Shown: piece by piece, positions 1-11,504 of the stretch
Numbering within the stretch: position 1 is the stretch's first letter
How the letters are laid out: each line of letters starts with the position of its first letter
Origin: Tubulanus polymorphus
Taxonomy: Eukaryota; Nemertea; Palaeonemertea; Tubulaniformes; Tubulanidae
Assembly (NCBI RefSeq): GCF_964204645.1
Contig: NC_134033.1
Coordinates: forward strand, 10,016,231 to 10,080,230
Length of the DNA stretch: 64,000 bases
Direction: 5' to 3'
The notes under the pieces: generated by a model
Told to the model about the DNA's origin: nothing
Databases searched by the model: none
Seen by the model: only the letters and a program-made list of their open reading frames with translations
Position numbers and translations under genes: made by a program

Positions 1-489
1 TGAGATGGTACGTACCAGATCATGATCTGAAATGATCTGACATCTGACTCAGAGATGACATGGTATGGTACTTGCCCCACCACAGTGTGTACCACGCAAC
101 CAAAAAGAAAATAAGGGTTGTATTTGTCGCGACCGAATGCAGTCGATAAATTCATGTAGGATTGAATGGGTTTATTCTTGTCAAAATCTATATATCTACA
201 CTCAGTGTATCCTTACTTTATTATACTAGCTAGGTGTACCTTGCTCTGTTGACCATAATTTGTTCAGCCTTTATAAGCCTATACTGCCCATATCTCGTGG
301 CAGTATACTATCAGCCTGTGTCGAGCTATACATGTATTTCCTAACTGCCACGACCGCGCTTTGCCCTATACGTGCGGTTTTACACAAATTGTATATTTCT
401 TCATTTTTCCATAATTCATTATCCATAGCAAAAGATTATTGTAGTTTGGTTTTAGGTGTGAAGGTCGATATTTCATAAGATTCATTGTG

Positions 490-1034
490 ACTTAATAGTG
501 GCAATAACAATCCTGCTGCATCACACACTTTTAAACATGGTCGTCCAAATGAGAAAAGGAAAAATAGGTCTACAGTTGAGTCGGAGTCTGCAATTACTGA
601 AACTGCTTATGTTGATTCTAATGAATGTGATACACAGACTGATAAGGTTGAGAGTATCTCCAAACTATTTACATTAATGCAAGATATGTCAAATAAGATA
701 GACTCTCTTGCAAATTTAAAAAACGACATACTGGACACAATTTACAAGAAATTAGAAAACCATTCAAAATTTGTTCAGAATTTAGTTCACCGAGCTGAAG
801 AGAGGCTTTATGATCTCGAACAACTTAATAAAGAATTATGTAGATGGTACTAAAAGACCAGATGGGATAATTGTCCGTTTCTTTAATCGCAATTTAAGAG
901 ATTCAATCATTAAAAAGCGTTCATCCTTAAAAGGAATTGGAATCATAATAAGAGAAGATCTGAGTCCGGAAATTTCAAAATTAGTGAACCGCGCATTTAC
1001 CTCTGACCTGTATTCTAAAGTTTGGACAGTTAGT
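490..1034 (+). pseudogene. LINE ORF1 relic (coiled-coil protein, frameshifted)
   Basis: Two overlapping reading frames together look like the first protein of a non-LTR retrotransposon. The frame open from about 490 to 853 gives a basic stretch followed by a heptad-rich, probably coiled-coil segment (about 600-840). The frame from 810 continues with a run that includes DGIIVRFFNRNLRDS, then KLVNRAF and SKVWTVSG. This resembles the C-terminal RNA-binding part of many invertebrate LINE ORF1 proteins. The two halves are out of frame, so there is at least one frameshift near 810-850. The ORF is then cut at about 1034 by a 566-bp insert. Family assignment rests on recalled pattern only; the decay is directly visible. 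Confidence 0.6.
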
Positions 1035-1600
1035 GGGGAAGTCTTCGGTGTAACAAAAGACGGTAACGTTAAAAATGCTCATTAAACTGCCACAGTGAAC
1101 TTGTGCTTCAGCTTGCTCGTTTAATCTACGTACTCTATTGACTGATTTGCTTAGAAGTTCATGCTGAATCTCATTTGCAAATATCAATCTATTACCCAGT
1201 CAATTCATTTTTTACGGCTTATAAAACGTTACCATTATGAGACCTGAACAATGTTAACCATTCAGCGTCATTTTACAAACGACAACCGTAAATCGATCAC
1301 AGTGTAAATCGTCACAGTTCTATGTGTACACATTCAAGCTATTTGGCAAAATATCATTGACAAAGATGTAGAATGGCTTCCTGTGATTGTAAAGTGACCT
1401 ATATTTGAACGTCGAAATGTTATATTGCATTTGATATCATTAGAAGACGTATTGTAATAGTAGAGGATGTAAGATTATTATCAGAAGCGGCAGGCATGAA
1501 TAGAAATGATAAGTAAATCGGATTATTCGGTTAAATGGCGGATGTATACATGATTTGGAAGTCTGATATAAAAGTCAGACCCTGACGTGGGGATGCTGGT
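1035..1600 (+). repeat. 566-bp repeated insert, copy 1
   Basis: This stretch is nearly the same length as, and closely similar to, 2758-3323. It begins GGGGAAGTCTTCGGTG and ends GGGGATGCTGGT. It has no long ORF and no clear terminal inverted repeats. Near its right end GTCTGA and its complement TCAGAC enclose TATAAAAG. No convincing target duplication is visible for this copy, so its edges come from comparison with copy 2. Confidence 0.7.
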
Positions 1601-2661
1601 GGAATGACGAAGTTATCTATGATGTGTGTAGGGCCGGCGTGAATTTCATCAGCGGCTACAAGCGGTCAACATGAAAATGTGTAAACATATAATTTCAATA
1701 TTCAAATGTTTTAGAAAATATGTTCGATATTAGGGGTATGCGGATATGCAGTTTCATGAGATTAGCAATTTATGATAGCATAGCTGTTATATACGGCTCC
1801 GCGTCCTCTGATGGCATGTGTGTAGGTGAAAATTCAATTCTTTATTGATCCTTATTACATTGAAATTCTGGGATAAAATTCCCAAATTCAGAAGATACAA
1901 ACTTTTAAACGAAAAAAAAAACGTACAAGACACACGGGTAATTCATACAGAATAACATAAATAAGTTATTTTAAATGACAATGTCTACTTCAACCCAGAC
2001 TCAATCTAGGATACCGAGTGGCAGCCAAACCCGTAGCTCGGGACCGGGCCGGCTGGCTAGGCCACACGATATGCTCGAAGTCATGATGAAGCTGACATCA
2101 GAATGCTATTTCCTTTACCATGGAGGCAATGAAGTAGCAGACCAGCTTACAGGCAAACGTGAAGTGAATGAAGTTGTATGCAAGTTATCAATTAGTGACA
2201 CAAATATTAAACCACTACTAGAGTTGAAGACCTGTATCATCTACCCAATCGCCAAATCTCATAATTCCCCAAATTTCTTAAAACTTCGAATTTCAAATTT
2301 GCAATCCCACATTAGCTTATCCGAGAAATTCTACATTTTTTTCGCAGGCGTCAAATAATTTATTAAAATTAATTTTCTTGTGTAATGACTATCTTCCTAG
2401 ATTTACAACTTATATTATATCAGTGCTAATTTTAGTTGAAAGTCTTTCTCAACTATACACTGAACACTATGTTTTGGTGTTTACTATTTCTATATATAAT
2501 TCTTGTATATTTTTTTCCTATTAGGGATTTACTTATGATATTTAAGTGTACTTTTGGTGCGAGGTATTTTCTCTTAAAGTATGTATTTTTGTGAGAAATG
2601 TGATTGTATTGACTTTGGTAACAGATGATAAAATTTAAAAAAAATTTTTTTGTCTTTTTGA
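1601..2661. other. Unassigned spacer between LINE pieces
   Basis: No recognisable gene. An ORF at 1975-2358 (127 codons, plus strand) has a Ser/Thr-rich start and matches nothing I know. Around 1835-1930 the minus strand reads like the 3' end of a CR1/L2-type LINE (AATAAAGAATTGAATTTT). The rest is AT-rich and without visible structure. Confidence 0.35.
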
Positions 2662-2757
2662 ATGGATAATTTCCTAAACATTAAAACCAATTGTAAATTC
2701 TATGAAAATCTGTCCTCAATTGAGAAATCAAGGTTTTCATTATTCCACAGTAATGCT
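2662..2757 (+). pseudogene. LINE ORF2 N-terminal fragment
   Basis: The frame starting at ATG 2662 encodes a short N-terminus that includes EKSRFSLFHSNA. This is the usual lead-in to the first beta strand of a LINE apurinic-type endonuclease. It stops at the left edge of the 566-bp insert. The reading continues on the far side at 3331 with RSLNKNFDNLK, so the two parts were one ORF2 before insertion. Confidence 0.6.
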
Positions 2758-3323
2758 GGGAAAGTCTTCGGTGTAACAAAAGACGGTAACGATAAAAATG
2801 CTCATTTAACTGCCACAGTGAACTTGTGCTTCAGCTAGCTAGTTTAATCTACGTTCTCTATTTACTGATTTGGTTAGAAGTTCATGCTAAATCTCATTTG
2901 CGAATATCAATCTTTTACCCAATCAATTCATTCTTATTCATCCGTATAAAACGTAACCATTATGAAACCTGAACAATGTTAACCATTCAGGGTCATTTTA
3001 CAAACGACAACCGTAAATCGATGTGCAAAACGTCACAGGTCTATGTGTACACATATCAGCAATTTGGCAAAATATCATCGACAAAGATGTAGAATGGCTT
3101 CCTGTGATTGTAAAATGACCTATATTTGAACAACGAAGTGTTATATTGCATTGAATATCATTAGAAGACGTATTGTTATAGTAAAGGATGTGAGATTATA
3201 TCAGAAGCGGCAGGCATGAATAGAAATGATAAGTAAATCGGATTATTCGGTTAAATGGCGGATGTATACACGATTTGGAAGTCTGATATAAAAGTCAGAC
3301 CCTGACATGGGGATGCTGGTGTC
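2758..3323 (+). mobile_element. 566-bp insert, copy 2, with 7-bp target duplication
   Basis: The insert interrupts a LINE ORF2. It is flanked by TAATGCT at 2751-2757 and again at 3324-3330; removing the insert and one duplicate restores the LINE frame at the junction. It shares its whole length with 1035-1600. It has no coding capacity and no obvious terminal inverted repeats. The 7-bp duplication fits a DNA transposon, but the superfamily cannot be named. Confidence 0.75.
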
Positions 3324-3924
3324 TAATGCTAGAAGTCTAAATAAAAATTTTGATAATCTAAAAGTATATTTAAATTCACTAAATTATGTTTTTAGTGTAA
3401 TTGGTATCTCAGAATCTTGGACAAATCTTTTTATGATAACAACTCTATGTACAATCTAGAAAACTATCACGATATTTTCAATAGTAGAAATGACTATCGT
3501 GGCGGAGGTTTTGCGCTATATGTTCATAATTTCGTTAAATTTAATGTAATTGATGATTGTTCAATTATCACCCCATCCTTTGAAAGTTTATTTGTAGAAA
3601 TAACTACTATCCCAAATAACCGTTCAAAATTTATCGTTGGCATTGTGTATCGTCTTCATGACTTGAGTATTTCTAACTTTAATTCTAATTTTGCACACAT
3701 TTTGGAAAAAAATTGATAGTAGGTCACAAAAATGTTTAATCATGGGTGACTTCAACATTGACTTATTTAAAGTTCAATCACATAATCATACACATGACAT
3801 TTTATCAATAATGCTGTCTCATAGCTTTCATCCTTTAATTGATAAAGCCACGCGCATCGCGAAAACGACCGCAACTGATGTTTTGTTTTCTCGCACGAGA
3901 AAACCAAAAAACGGGCCAATGTGA
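3324..3924 (+). pseudogene. LINE ORF2 endonuclease domain, frameshifted and truncated
   Basis: Three successive frames give endonuclease blocks in order: NARSLNKNFDNLK and GISESWT (3331-3425), a middle part with RGGGFALYV (from 3417), and MGDFNIDL with LIDKATRI (3691-3870). The GDFN block is the catalytic signature of LINE endonucleases. At least two frameshifts, near 3420 and 3700, break the frame. No reverse transcriptase follows; homology ends by about 3900. Confidence 0.7.
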
Positions 3925-4014
3925 ACAATTTTTTATCGGTGCTTTTTAGCCGTACAGAAAATTTTTTAGTATGGCCCGAATCAGCCACCATAGCTACCGG
4001 CCGGTAAATTCGCT

Positions 4015-4335
4015 GAACGCGACAATTATGTAAGGAGATGGTGGCGTCAGGTAAAATATCTTTCCGATGTATTTTGGCGCAGATGGCTGTCAGAATATGT
4101 AGCCCGATTGCAGAAGCGCTCTAAATTGTTTCGTCTCCGTAGAAAACGTCCAAATCGGTGAACTCGTGTTAATGGTCGATGATAAAATCCCTCGAAGCTC
4201 GTGGCTATTGGGGCGTGTAGTTTCTACATAATCCCGATCAGGACGGCGTCGTCCGATCTGTGAGGTTGAAAACGCATAACTCAGAGCTTATGAGACCGAT
4301 TGAGAATTGCATACATAGAATCATCTGTAGATGAT
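4015..4335 (+). pseudogene. BEL/Pao Pol C-terminal domain relic (DUF5641-like)
   Basis: On the plus strand the segment from about 4015 encodes NYVRRWWRQVKYLSDVFWRR and then SEYVARLQKR. Further blocks in other frames read KIPRSSWLLGRVV and QDGVVRSVRLKTHNSELMRP. This order is typical of the domain that ends BEL/Pao polyproteins. At least two frameshifts separate the blocks, so it is dead. It belongs to a different, older BEL element from the one at 9.5-23.6 kb. Confidence 0.7.
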
Positions 4336-4393
4336 TAATCTTGTTGCATGGTTCGTTGTGATTAAATGCTATATTCCTATATGCCTATATTTA

Positions 4394-4860
4394 ATGGGGC
4401 CGGAGATGTTACGCTCAATCTATACTTTACTTGTGTTTTTCTATCCTAAATCCACCTGCATATTGCTATTTTCATGAACCTGTTTAGATATTTGAAATGT
4501 CCCGCTATGAATAGTACTAAAACCACGTGATTTCTTTTGCTTTGTCGGGAGCTTTGGATTTTATGTTCAGATAGTTTTGCGTGCTCGTCGTGTGAGAGTT
4601 CCTCTAAATTTTCACGTTAGTGTAAATATTTGTTTTATTCTTCTGATATTAATTTATACTTACAATTTGGTAGTACCTAATCATGTTACAATCCTTTCTT
4701 GTAGAATCATGTATTTTCGGTAATTAATCGTTGTAGCAGAGAGAATACATTCGTCGTCGTATTTTCTGATCGTAAGACCCTGAAATCCCTGAAATCCTCA
4801 ATCCACCACTGCCCATCCTCTAACTCTAAGAAGCAAAAGCTATGTAATGAATGTAAATAT
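4394..4860 (+). repeat. Probable BEL 3' polypurine tract and LTR start
   Basis: Directly after the BEL C-terminal relic comes the purine-rich run AATGGGGCCGGAGA (4393-4406) followed by TGTTACGC. This is the expected layout for a polypurine tract and the first bases (TGT) of a 3' LTR. The right edge of the LTR cannot be fixed because no second copy is in the window; 4860 is a rough limit. Confidence 0.45.
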
Positions 4861-6210
4861 AGCAACCGCTAAATAGAAAGGTAAATCACTTTGCCGGTGG
4901 CAAATTATACAATGTACTTACGGTTGTAAAAAAGTTCGTTCGATTTTACCTTAATTTTAGAATTAGCCATGTCAACATAGAAAGAAATAGATATCCGGGG
5001 TAATGTCAGATATGATATGCTTTCAACTCAGATAAAGATAGGCAGATGTTACCTGTAGAAGCTTTTTTCCATCAGAGATTGGACCGAGCTGTTATACATA
5101 TTATCCTTAAAAATTATAATAAAAATAATGTTTATTGCTATTGCGTCATTCTCTGTCCACACGTAGAGCTTAGCATATAGTTACAGGGTTTTCTGCGCAT
5201 CGCGCATGGTGCCGTTTATATTCTGTAGATACAACTGTCAACACATCAGCGATTCTGAACTTACTGTCCAGTGATGGAAAACAATTAGACAGATATTTGC
5301 CACAGTAATTCATTCGTTGAGCGTTTCGGTTGGAATTTGACTTATTGAGAAAAATATTCTAGATACAAGAAACAGGTTTACAAGTAACCGTTCAAATCTA
5401 TAATGTGCACGTCCGCACATCTCTATTTACACTAAGACGTGCAGAGCTATCATAACTTTTTAGATGAAACAGTCCGGATCATATCTCAAAACTATTATAT
5501 TCGTAAAAATATATACAATATTCGATTGCAATATATCTAATCCATCGATTCCGATTGATAGAAAATAATGCGCCGCGCGAAATTACGCAGTTTAAACACT
5601 TATACGCCTTGTCTGTCACAGCTGAAATACTGTGGTACCTCGTCTTCAACTGGAAGGTTGTCGGAACTGATATTTTACTCGGTGAAAGCTACCTTGAATC
5701 TCCAAGTGGTAAATCTGACGGTATTCTTGATATTGTGTTCACTGTTATCAGAGAATTTTGTCGGGAAATCGTTTAGAAATTCAACATTGATCGAATACAA
5801 AAAAGGAACCATTGAGGAAAACAGACGTCAAAGTGGAAAACCGATAAGTGAGTAAAACAGCAACATCGTGAATTTATTGTCATTATTTCTCATTATTTCA
5901 TTGCTATCAAAACAAACTTACATCATTACGGCTCAACTACGTTTGAAAAGCAATGAAATAATGTATTAGAATTTGCATGAATAGTAATTTCATAAATCAA
6001 AACTTTTCAAACATAAATCGTTAACCCTTTTACGGTGAAGTTGCAATGTTTTTCGCTTATGGCAAAGTAATAAAACACTAATTTTGAATGAATACGACCG
6101 AAGATTTGCTCGATGTATGGGCTCTAGTATAAAAAATATGGAAAAGTAGTCAAATGGCCTTTTTACCTGACGTATCAATACGCACAACGCTGACCGAAGA
6201 TCTGTCAATC
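4861..6210. other. No supported gene
   Basis: About 1.35 kb with only short overlapping ORFs (for example 5555-5776 and 5568-5855) that match no family I recognise and have no visible splice support. Nothing else stands out. Confidence 0.4.
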
Positions 6211-6212
6211 TT

Positions 6213-7000
6213 GATATTGAAATTGAAATTGAAATTGAAATTTATTTTCATTACGATGTTACATTATTGAACGATATAATAAGTATGATTAGACGAAGAA
6301 AAATGTAACAGGATAATGGGGCTACACGGAGAGACTGAAACAGTCTATCTAAGCCGTATCACCCAGAAGCATCCACACCACATTCATCACACTCACACAT
6401 CATGCACACAAGTAATTAACAGGCGAAAAGAAAAAAAAGTTTCACATATTACACATTAACATAGGTTTGTATAGAATGAAAATTTACAAAGTGTTGAATA
6501 ATGATTTAATGTAGGTACGCTTAAAGGCAGGTTCGCTTTGAATAGTTTGAATTGATTCAGATAGAGTATTCCATAATAGGGGACCGGATATTTTGACAGA
6601 AGATTTTCTAGTTACAGTTCTCAAATAAGACAATCTAATTCTAAATCTATTACGCGTAGGGTTACTATGAATTTGATAATTGAAGTTCCAATAGTTGTGA
6701 AAGGTCCTAGGCAATTTTGAATTGACGAATTTATGTACAAAAATAGCTAGTTGCAGTTTGTTAATATTCTTAATTTTAAGTATATTTAACCGAGCAAAAA
6801 TTGGATCAGTGTGTTCTAAATAATGGGATTTGCTGACCAAACGGACAGCACGTTTTTGTAGAATTGTTAATGGATGCAGTTTATAATCAGAAGTTCTTCC
6901 CCAAACAATGTTACAATACTGAAGATATGGGTCTATTAAGGATAAATACAAGGTACGTAAAGAATTGGACGACATACCGGCACTACCGACACACTGGCAA
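6213..7000 (-). pseudogene. 5'-truncated CR1/L2-like LINE, 3' end
   Basis: Read on the minus strand, the ORF ending at 6484 encodes the C-terminal part of a LINE reverse transcriptase protein. Blocks in order are LRTLYLSLIDPYLQYCNIVWG, LQKRAVRLV, LNILKI with KLQLAIFVHKFVN, and GPLLWNTL. These are characteristic of CR1/L2/Rex-type elements. Homology starts about 7000, so the element is 5' truncated. Its 3' end is the short tandem tail (TTTCAA)n at 6213-6245, typical of this class. The ORF beyond 7000 is unrelated flanking sequence. Confidence 0.8.
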
Positions 7001-7099
7001 TCCGACATACCCAACATACCGGCAATTCGAGACTCCGGCAATACTGAAAACCTAGATACAGACATTCCAGTCAATTATTCAACCAGGTCAGTTGTTTTG

Positions 7100-7560
7100 A
7101 AAATATCAATTTGAAAGGCTGGGACGTTCGGTCCCTAATATTCCCCTGTAGAGAGGTTCAGGGATCATGAGGCGTTCAGCTCCTAATCATCGCCTGTAGA
7201 GAAATACTGGGATCGTGGGGTGTTTGGTTCCTAATATCCCCCTGTACAGAGGTGCTGGGATCGTGGGGTGTTTGGTTCCTAATATTCCCTTGTACAGAGG
7301 TGCTGGGATCGTGGGGTGTTTGGTTCCTAATATCCCCCTGTACAGAGGTGCTGGGATCTTGGAGTGTTTGGTTCCTAATATTCCCTTGTAGAGAGGTGCT
7401 GGGATCGTGGGGTGTTTGGTTCCTAATATTCCCTTGTACAGAGGTGCTGGGATCGTGGGGTATTAGGTTCCTAATATTCCCATGTACGTAGGTGCCGGGA
7501 TCGTGGGGCGTTCGGTTCCGGATATTCCCCTGTATAGAGGTTCCGGGATTTTTGTACCAA
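7100..7560 (+). repeat. 48-bp minisatellite
   Basis: About nine head-to-tail units of roughly 48 bp, each containing TGCTGGGATCGTGGGG and GGTTCCTAATATTCCC. The period is a multiple of three, so the plus strand reads as a 16-residue repeat (EVLGSWGVWFLIFPCT); there is no sign that this is a real protein. The outer units are more diverged than the central ones. Confidence 0.85.
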
Positions 7561-8443
7561 ATAGCCGTTTATTGTCATGGCCTATTCGAGTCAGTTCCCC
7601 AGATATTAAACCGAAACGGAAGTTACAATAACGAAACATTAGATCATCACTCAGCTCAAAATCGACATCTATAAGTACATTAAAATTAACCGTTTCATCC
7701 GAGAATTTTGAGAGAGCTGGATGGGATCACATGTGGTTTTTTTTAAACTCTCATTTACATCATGTTAGATAAAATGTTTGAGTCCCAAAAACTAATAGTT
7801 TACTGGAAATACCATAGTAACCGAAAACCTAGAAATAATTCAATCTCCAAATAGTATGGTAACCTTGTAAAGATAATGGTTGTCGAGGAAAAACGTAGTA
7901 CAGTTTTTTAAGACTTAAACACGTTATTTAAATAAACTAAATGAAGACAATTTTGGACTAAACAAAAATGATACCTTTTTCCTGCGCAGCGGCCGGGTCG
8001 GAAAAATTCAAAAAGGAGGTACATATTTAATTGAAAAAATCCGGCCTGTCGGGTGTAAATAAAACTTAAATTGAGCTGATTTAGGCCTATTTATTTTCAT
8101 TGCACTTAGAATTGTGACCCGTGGACTCACACCAATTCAGTTCAAGAAACCAATAGGCGTTATATCCTCGGTTAAGAAAAGACTTTTATTGAAATTGAAT
8201 CGAATTGAGAGACAGTGGTGATGTTATATTAAAACAAATAGCATCTGTTTTTATTATTATTTACGTTTCAGTTTTAGTTTATTTTCAAAATCAATTCATA
8301 TTCATTGGCGAAAATAAAAGTCATACATTTTCATTGAAAAGATTGGTAATTTCTTTTTGAAAGGGTTCTTTTGTAACTGGTTTTCACAACCATATCAAGG
8401 TGAACTTTAGAACCAGTTCCGCAGCATTATTTTGTGTCTTTTT
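7561..8443. other. No supported gene
   Basis: Roughly 880 bp of AT-rich sequence without long ORFs, inverted repeats or recognisable domains. Confidence 0.4.
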
Positions 8444-8999
8444 CAGGGTGGCCACTTGCGCATTTGACTTGTGTTTCCCCCCAACTATTACCTAGATGCA
8501 TTGTTTTCCCTGACTTGATATGCTTGAGATGCTTTAAAAGCCGGGATCATTTTTTTGCCACGGGCCAAAATTTGGCTCGGAACAGCTGTTCACACTGGTG
8601 CCAAATGGGCCTGTGCCTGTTTGGCCCGACCAAAAACGTCGGACCAGGCCCGAGCCAAATTTTAGCACCAGACTAATAATTCCGTTTGGATTGCAACTGG
8701 CACCGGAAATGATTCACTACGCTTCGTTTGAGCATTGTTAAGTACTCTTATTAGGCACGGGCTAAATTTGGCCCGAGCCTGATCTGTGCCAATTTGGCCC
8801 GGGCCAAATTGTGTCCGTGTGATCGCGGCTAAATACGTAAGACAGAGACGGAAATAGTTTTTTATGCGTTCTTGTAATTTCAACAAGTGTCCCTGATTTC
8901 AAGTTTTTTTTTCTACAAAATTCCGTGACTACTCTCTGACTTTTATGCAGAAAGAGATATTCCCCGAGTTCCCTGATTATCGGGTAAGTGGCCACCCTG
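8444..8999. mobile_element. 556-bp hAT-like MITE
   Basis: The ends are perfect inverted copies: CAGGGTGGCCACTT at 8444-8457 and its complement at 8986-8999. The start CAGGG and the following subterminal sequence resemble non-autonomous hAT elements common in marine invertebrates. The flanks (GTCTTTTT left, TCTTTGTA right) give only an imperfect 8-bp duplication. Inside, about 8555-8825, is a set of GGCCAAATTTGGC-type palindromes that may be a second nested element. There is no transposase. Confidence 0.65.
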
Positions 9000-9316
9000 T
9001 CTTTGTACCCGGATTTGGAAATGTCAATCTTTTTTATTTAAAGAACCTTCAATAAATTTGTTTAAAAAAAAATAAAATGCTGCCTGCCCGGTGCAGAATT
9101 TTTCAAAATAATTTTTTTTAATGAATAAAAAAAACACCTGCCTGCCTGGTCAAAAAGGTGGGTAGAGAAGGGAGAAACAAGGTATCATATTTTTCTAGCC
9201 TTAGCTACATTAAATCAGGCTGGGAGAATGAATGAAAACAATATATCATAGTACTCTCACTCTACATGTGTAGAATTCAAATTTAGATCCTGCGTGGTTT
9301 TTTGAGCGCATTATAG
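9000..9316. other. No supported gene
   Basis: Short AT-rich stretch. Its end, TTTTTTGAGCGCATTATAG at 9298-9316, could serve as a 3' splice site for the reading frame that follows. Confidence 0.35.
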
Positions 9317-9477
9317 ATGACATTTTTGAATTACAATCGAAAGCTGCGACATAACAACAGGCATGATAAACTGGTAATACCTGGTTACCTCAGGTTACTT
9401 CCTACTGACCGTGACGGTTACGTTCTGCAGGGAGGAGAACGTCAGATCACCGTGGCGTCACTTTATCTCGTAACGAC
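9317..9477 (+). CDS. Host reading frame, 5' part, split by a BEL element
   Basis: This plus-strand frame is open from 9317, directly after a TAG that could be a stop or the AG of a splice acceptor. It encodes 53 codons plus two bases up to the BEL insertion point. The other half is at 23625-23826. With the element and one copy of the 5-bp target duplication removed, the two parts join in frame to a 120-residue ORF ending in TAA. The first half contains GYLRLLPTDRDGYVLQGG. I do not recognise the protein. An open frame across the empty site suggests a real coding (probably terminal) exon, but composition alone cannot prove it. Confidence 0.45.
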
Positions 9478-9647
9478 TGTTAGGCAAAGACATAAAACAA
9501 GCTTCGTATCAACACAAACAAAACAAGAAATTTATTACAACCGATGTATACAGCTTGCGTGCAATTGAACATGGCCAACCTGCGCTGAGCATGCCGGGAA
9601 TCTCATACACCAACCGCGAAAATCAAACAACCGGAAATAACCCGACG
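9478..9647 (-). repeat. BEL 3' LTR
   Basis: A 170-bp direct copy of 23451-23619. Relative to that copy it has one extra T near its low-coordinate end, two substitutions close by, and G instead of A at 9647. The terminal dinucleotides fit TG...CA. Confidence 0.9.
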
Positions 9648-9703
9648 TACTCCCGCGCGAAATAAGTTGCAAAATTAAACAAATTTGTGACGAACAACTC
9701 TTC

Positions 9704-11400
9704 TCAGAATAACTGTAATAATCCATAATGCACTGAAAGTCTGAATATCACAGTTGAACTAGATATAAGTTCATTTGTTGATCCGTCACAATTAAATAAT
9801 CTTAATAATCCATTATATAATACCTTCACCGCATGTAATCCATAGTTCACGTAGACGACAACGCGAAAATTTAAACGACAAAAACAAGGAACATCTTCAC
9901 ACAGCATTTCCGAAATTTTGTCACGAGCTATTCTTGCTGCGAGCCTAACAGGAGGTCTTTCTACATTAACACCAGTAGAAGATTGTTTTCCATCCTCTAA
10001 GTCACCAACGCAAACCGCTGTCACTTCCAACGGGTACAATTTCACGATTGGCCAGTTGGTTATACCATTTGCGGTACGCACCTCCGCCCAGCGAACAATG
10101 CCATCGTGACCGGGTACCAACTTAACTATAACACCGAGTCTCCACTGAATACGTGGACCAACATCATGAAGTAGAACTATTTCACCAGTAGTTATACGTT
10201 GATTTAAAGTGCCTGAATTAATATGACGCTCCCTCAATGCAGTCAAATCTGTACGCCATCTTTCGGAGAACTGACGATATAAATGACTTCTACGTTTCGC
10301 GCGAGTTAACAACACATTTTCTGTTATATAATCTGGGTCTGCTTACTCCTCAGAATCTTTCACGGGATAGGGTAAAGTTTTTATTCGGCGACCTTGAAAT
10401 AATTGCGACGGAGTTATAGCTTCAGGATCCTGTATGTCGTTCGATACGACTGTAATAGGACGATCATTAAGCGACGCCTCTATCTCGATTAAAACTGTTT
10501 CTAATTCTACGAAAGTCAACTTCGATCTACCAAGAACTTTATATAAGAGACGTTTGGTGAGACCTACAATACGTTCGTAAAATCCACCGAACCACGGTGC
10601 TCGTTTCGGAATAAAACGCCACGTACGTACAGCCAACTACAGATATACGGGTTTCGAGTGCAATTGATTTCAGTAATAAATCCAATTGTTTTGACGCGCA
10701 CGTGAATGTTGAGGCATTATCAGATATCAATATGGAAGGAACTGATCGTCCACTCGCAAAACGAGGGAATTCCATCATAAACGTATGAACGGTCATATTA
10801 CAAACTAATTCGAGGTGTACACAGCGCGTATCAGCACATAATAACAGTATGTATGCGTTAATCTCTGTACGGTTGATTTCATCTAAAACGCTAATCGCTC
10901 CGCTAAAATCTAGTCCTGTAACTGCAAACGGTGGCGAGTCCTTAACTCTAAACGAAGGTAGAGGAGGCGGCTGTGGATACGCGTAAGCAGCTCCACAAAC
11001 TTTATTACAGGGTACACACCGTTTCAGAATAGATTTTGCATACTGCCGAATACGTGGAATCCAATAAGTTTGACGCACACGAGTCATAGTTGCGGTAACA
11101 CCTGAGTGATTTAAAACTATATGACTATCCAAGATAATAAGTTCAGTAAATTTGTTCTTTGCCGGAAGCAGAATCGGAAATTTCGCCGCATAATCCAGAT
11201 CAGAGTTATGGATACGCCCAGCACAACGAATTATTCCTTCCGAATCCAAGTATAAACTTAACTGACGTATACGATTATTTCTGCGTCCCTTTATGAGTTG
11301 TTCGATTTCAACTGAATACGCTTCCGCCTGACAAGCTTTAATCCACTGTTCGCGACTCCACTTTAGTTGGTAGTTCAGTAACAACCGATACTCGAGCTGA
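9704..11400 (-). pseudogene. BEL pol 3' part: integrase and DUF5641 domain
   Basis: Read on the minus strand. An HHCC-type zinc segment (HIVLNHSGV, then CVPCNK) precedes the integrase core. In the core, VTGLDFSGA carries the first Asp, LISDNASTF the second, and GFYERIVGL the Glu. The C-terminal domain (SERWRTDLTALRERH, GRIQWRLG-like block, VTAV) ends near 9700. A frameshift near 10620 separates the second Asp from the Glu. An in-frame TAA at about 10343 separates the core from the C-terminal domain. The part upstream of 11400 is cut off from the RNase H region by the nested LINE. Confidence 0.88.
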
Positions 11401-11504
11401 TCGTAATAACAGAACAAATTTCCATACATTCCATTCATCTTTCATTTCATTTATTGTAACTTTGTACAGTATATATATGTAATACATAATATAATATAGT
11501 GGCA

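Noticed and set aside
5555-5855. Two overlapping ORFs of 73 and 95 codons
   Set aside because: Neither has recognisable motifs, splice signals or codon bias; no reason to prefer one.
7252-7491. Hydrophobic repeat protein of 79 codons
   Set aside because: It is the 48-bp minisatellite read in an open frame; there is no promoter, splice or homology support.
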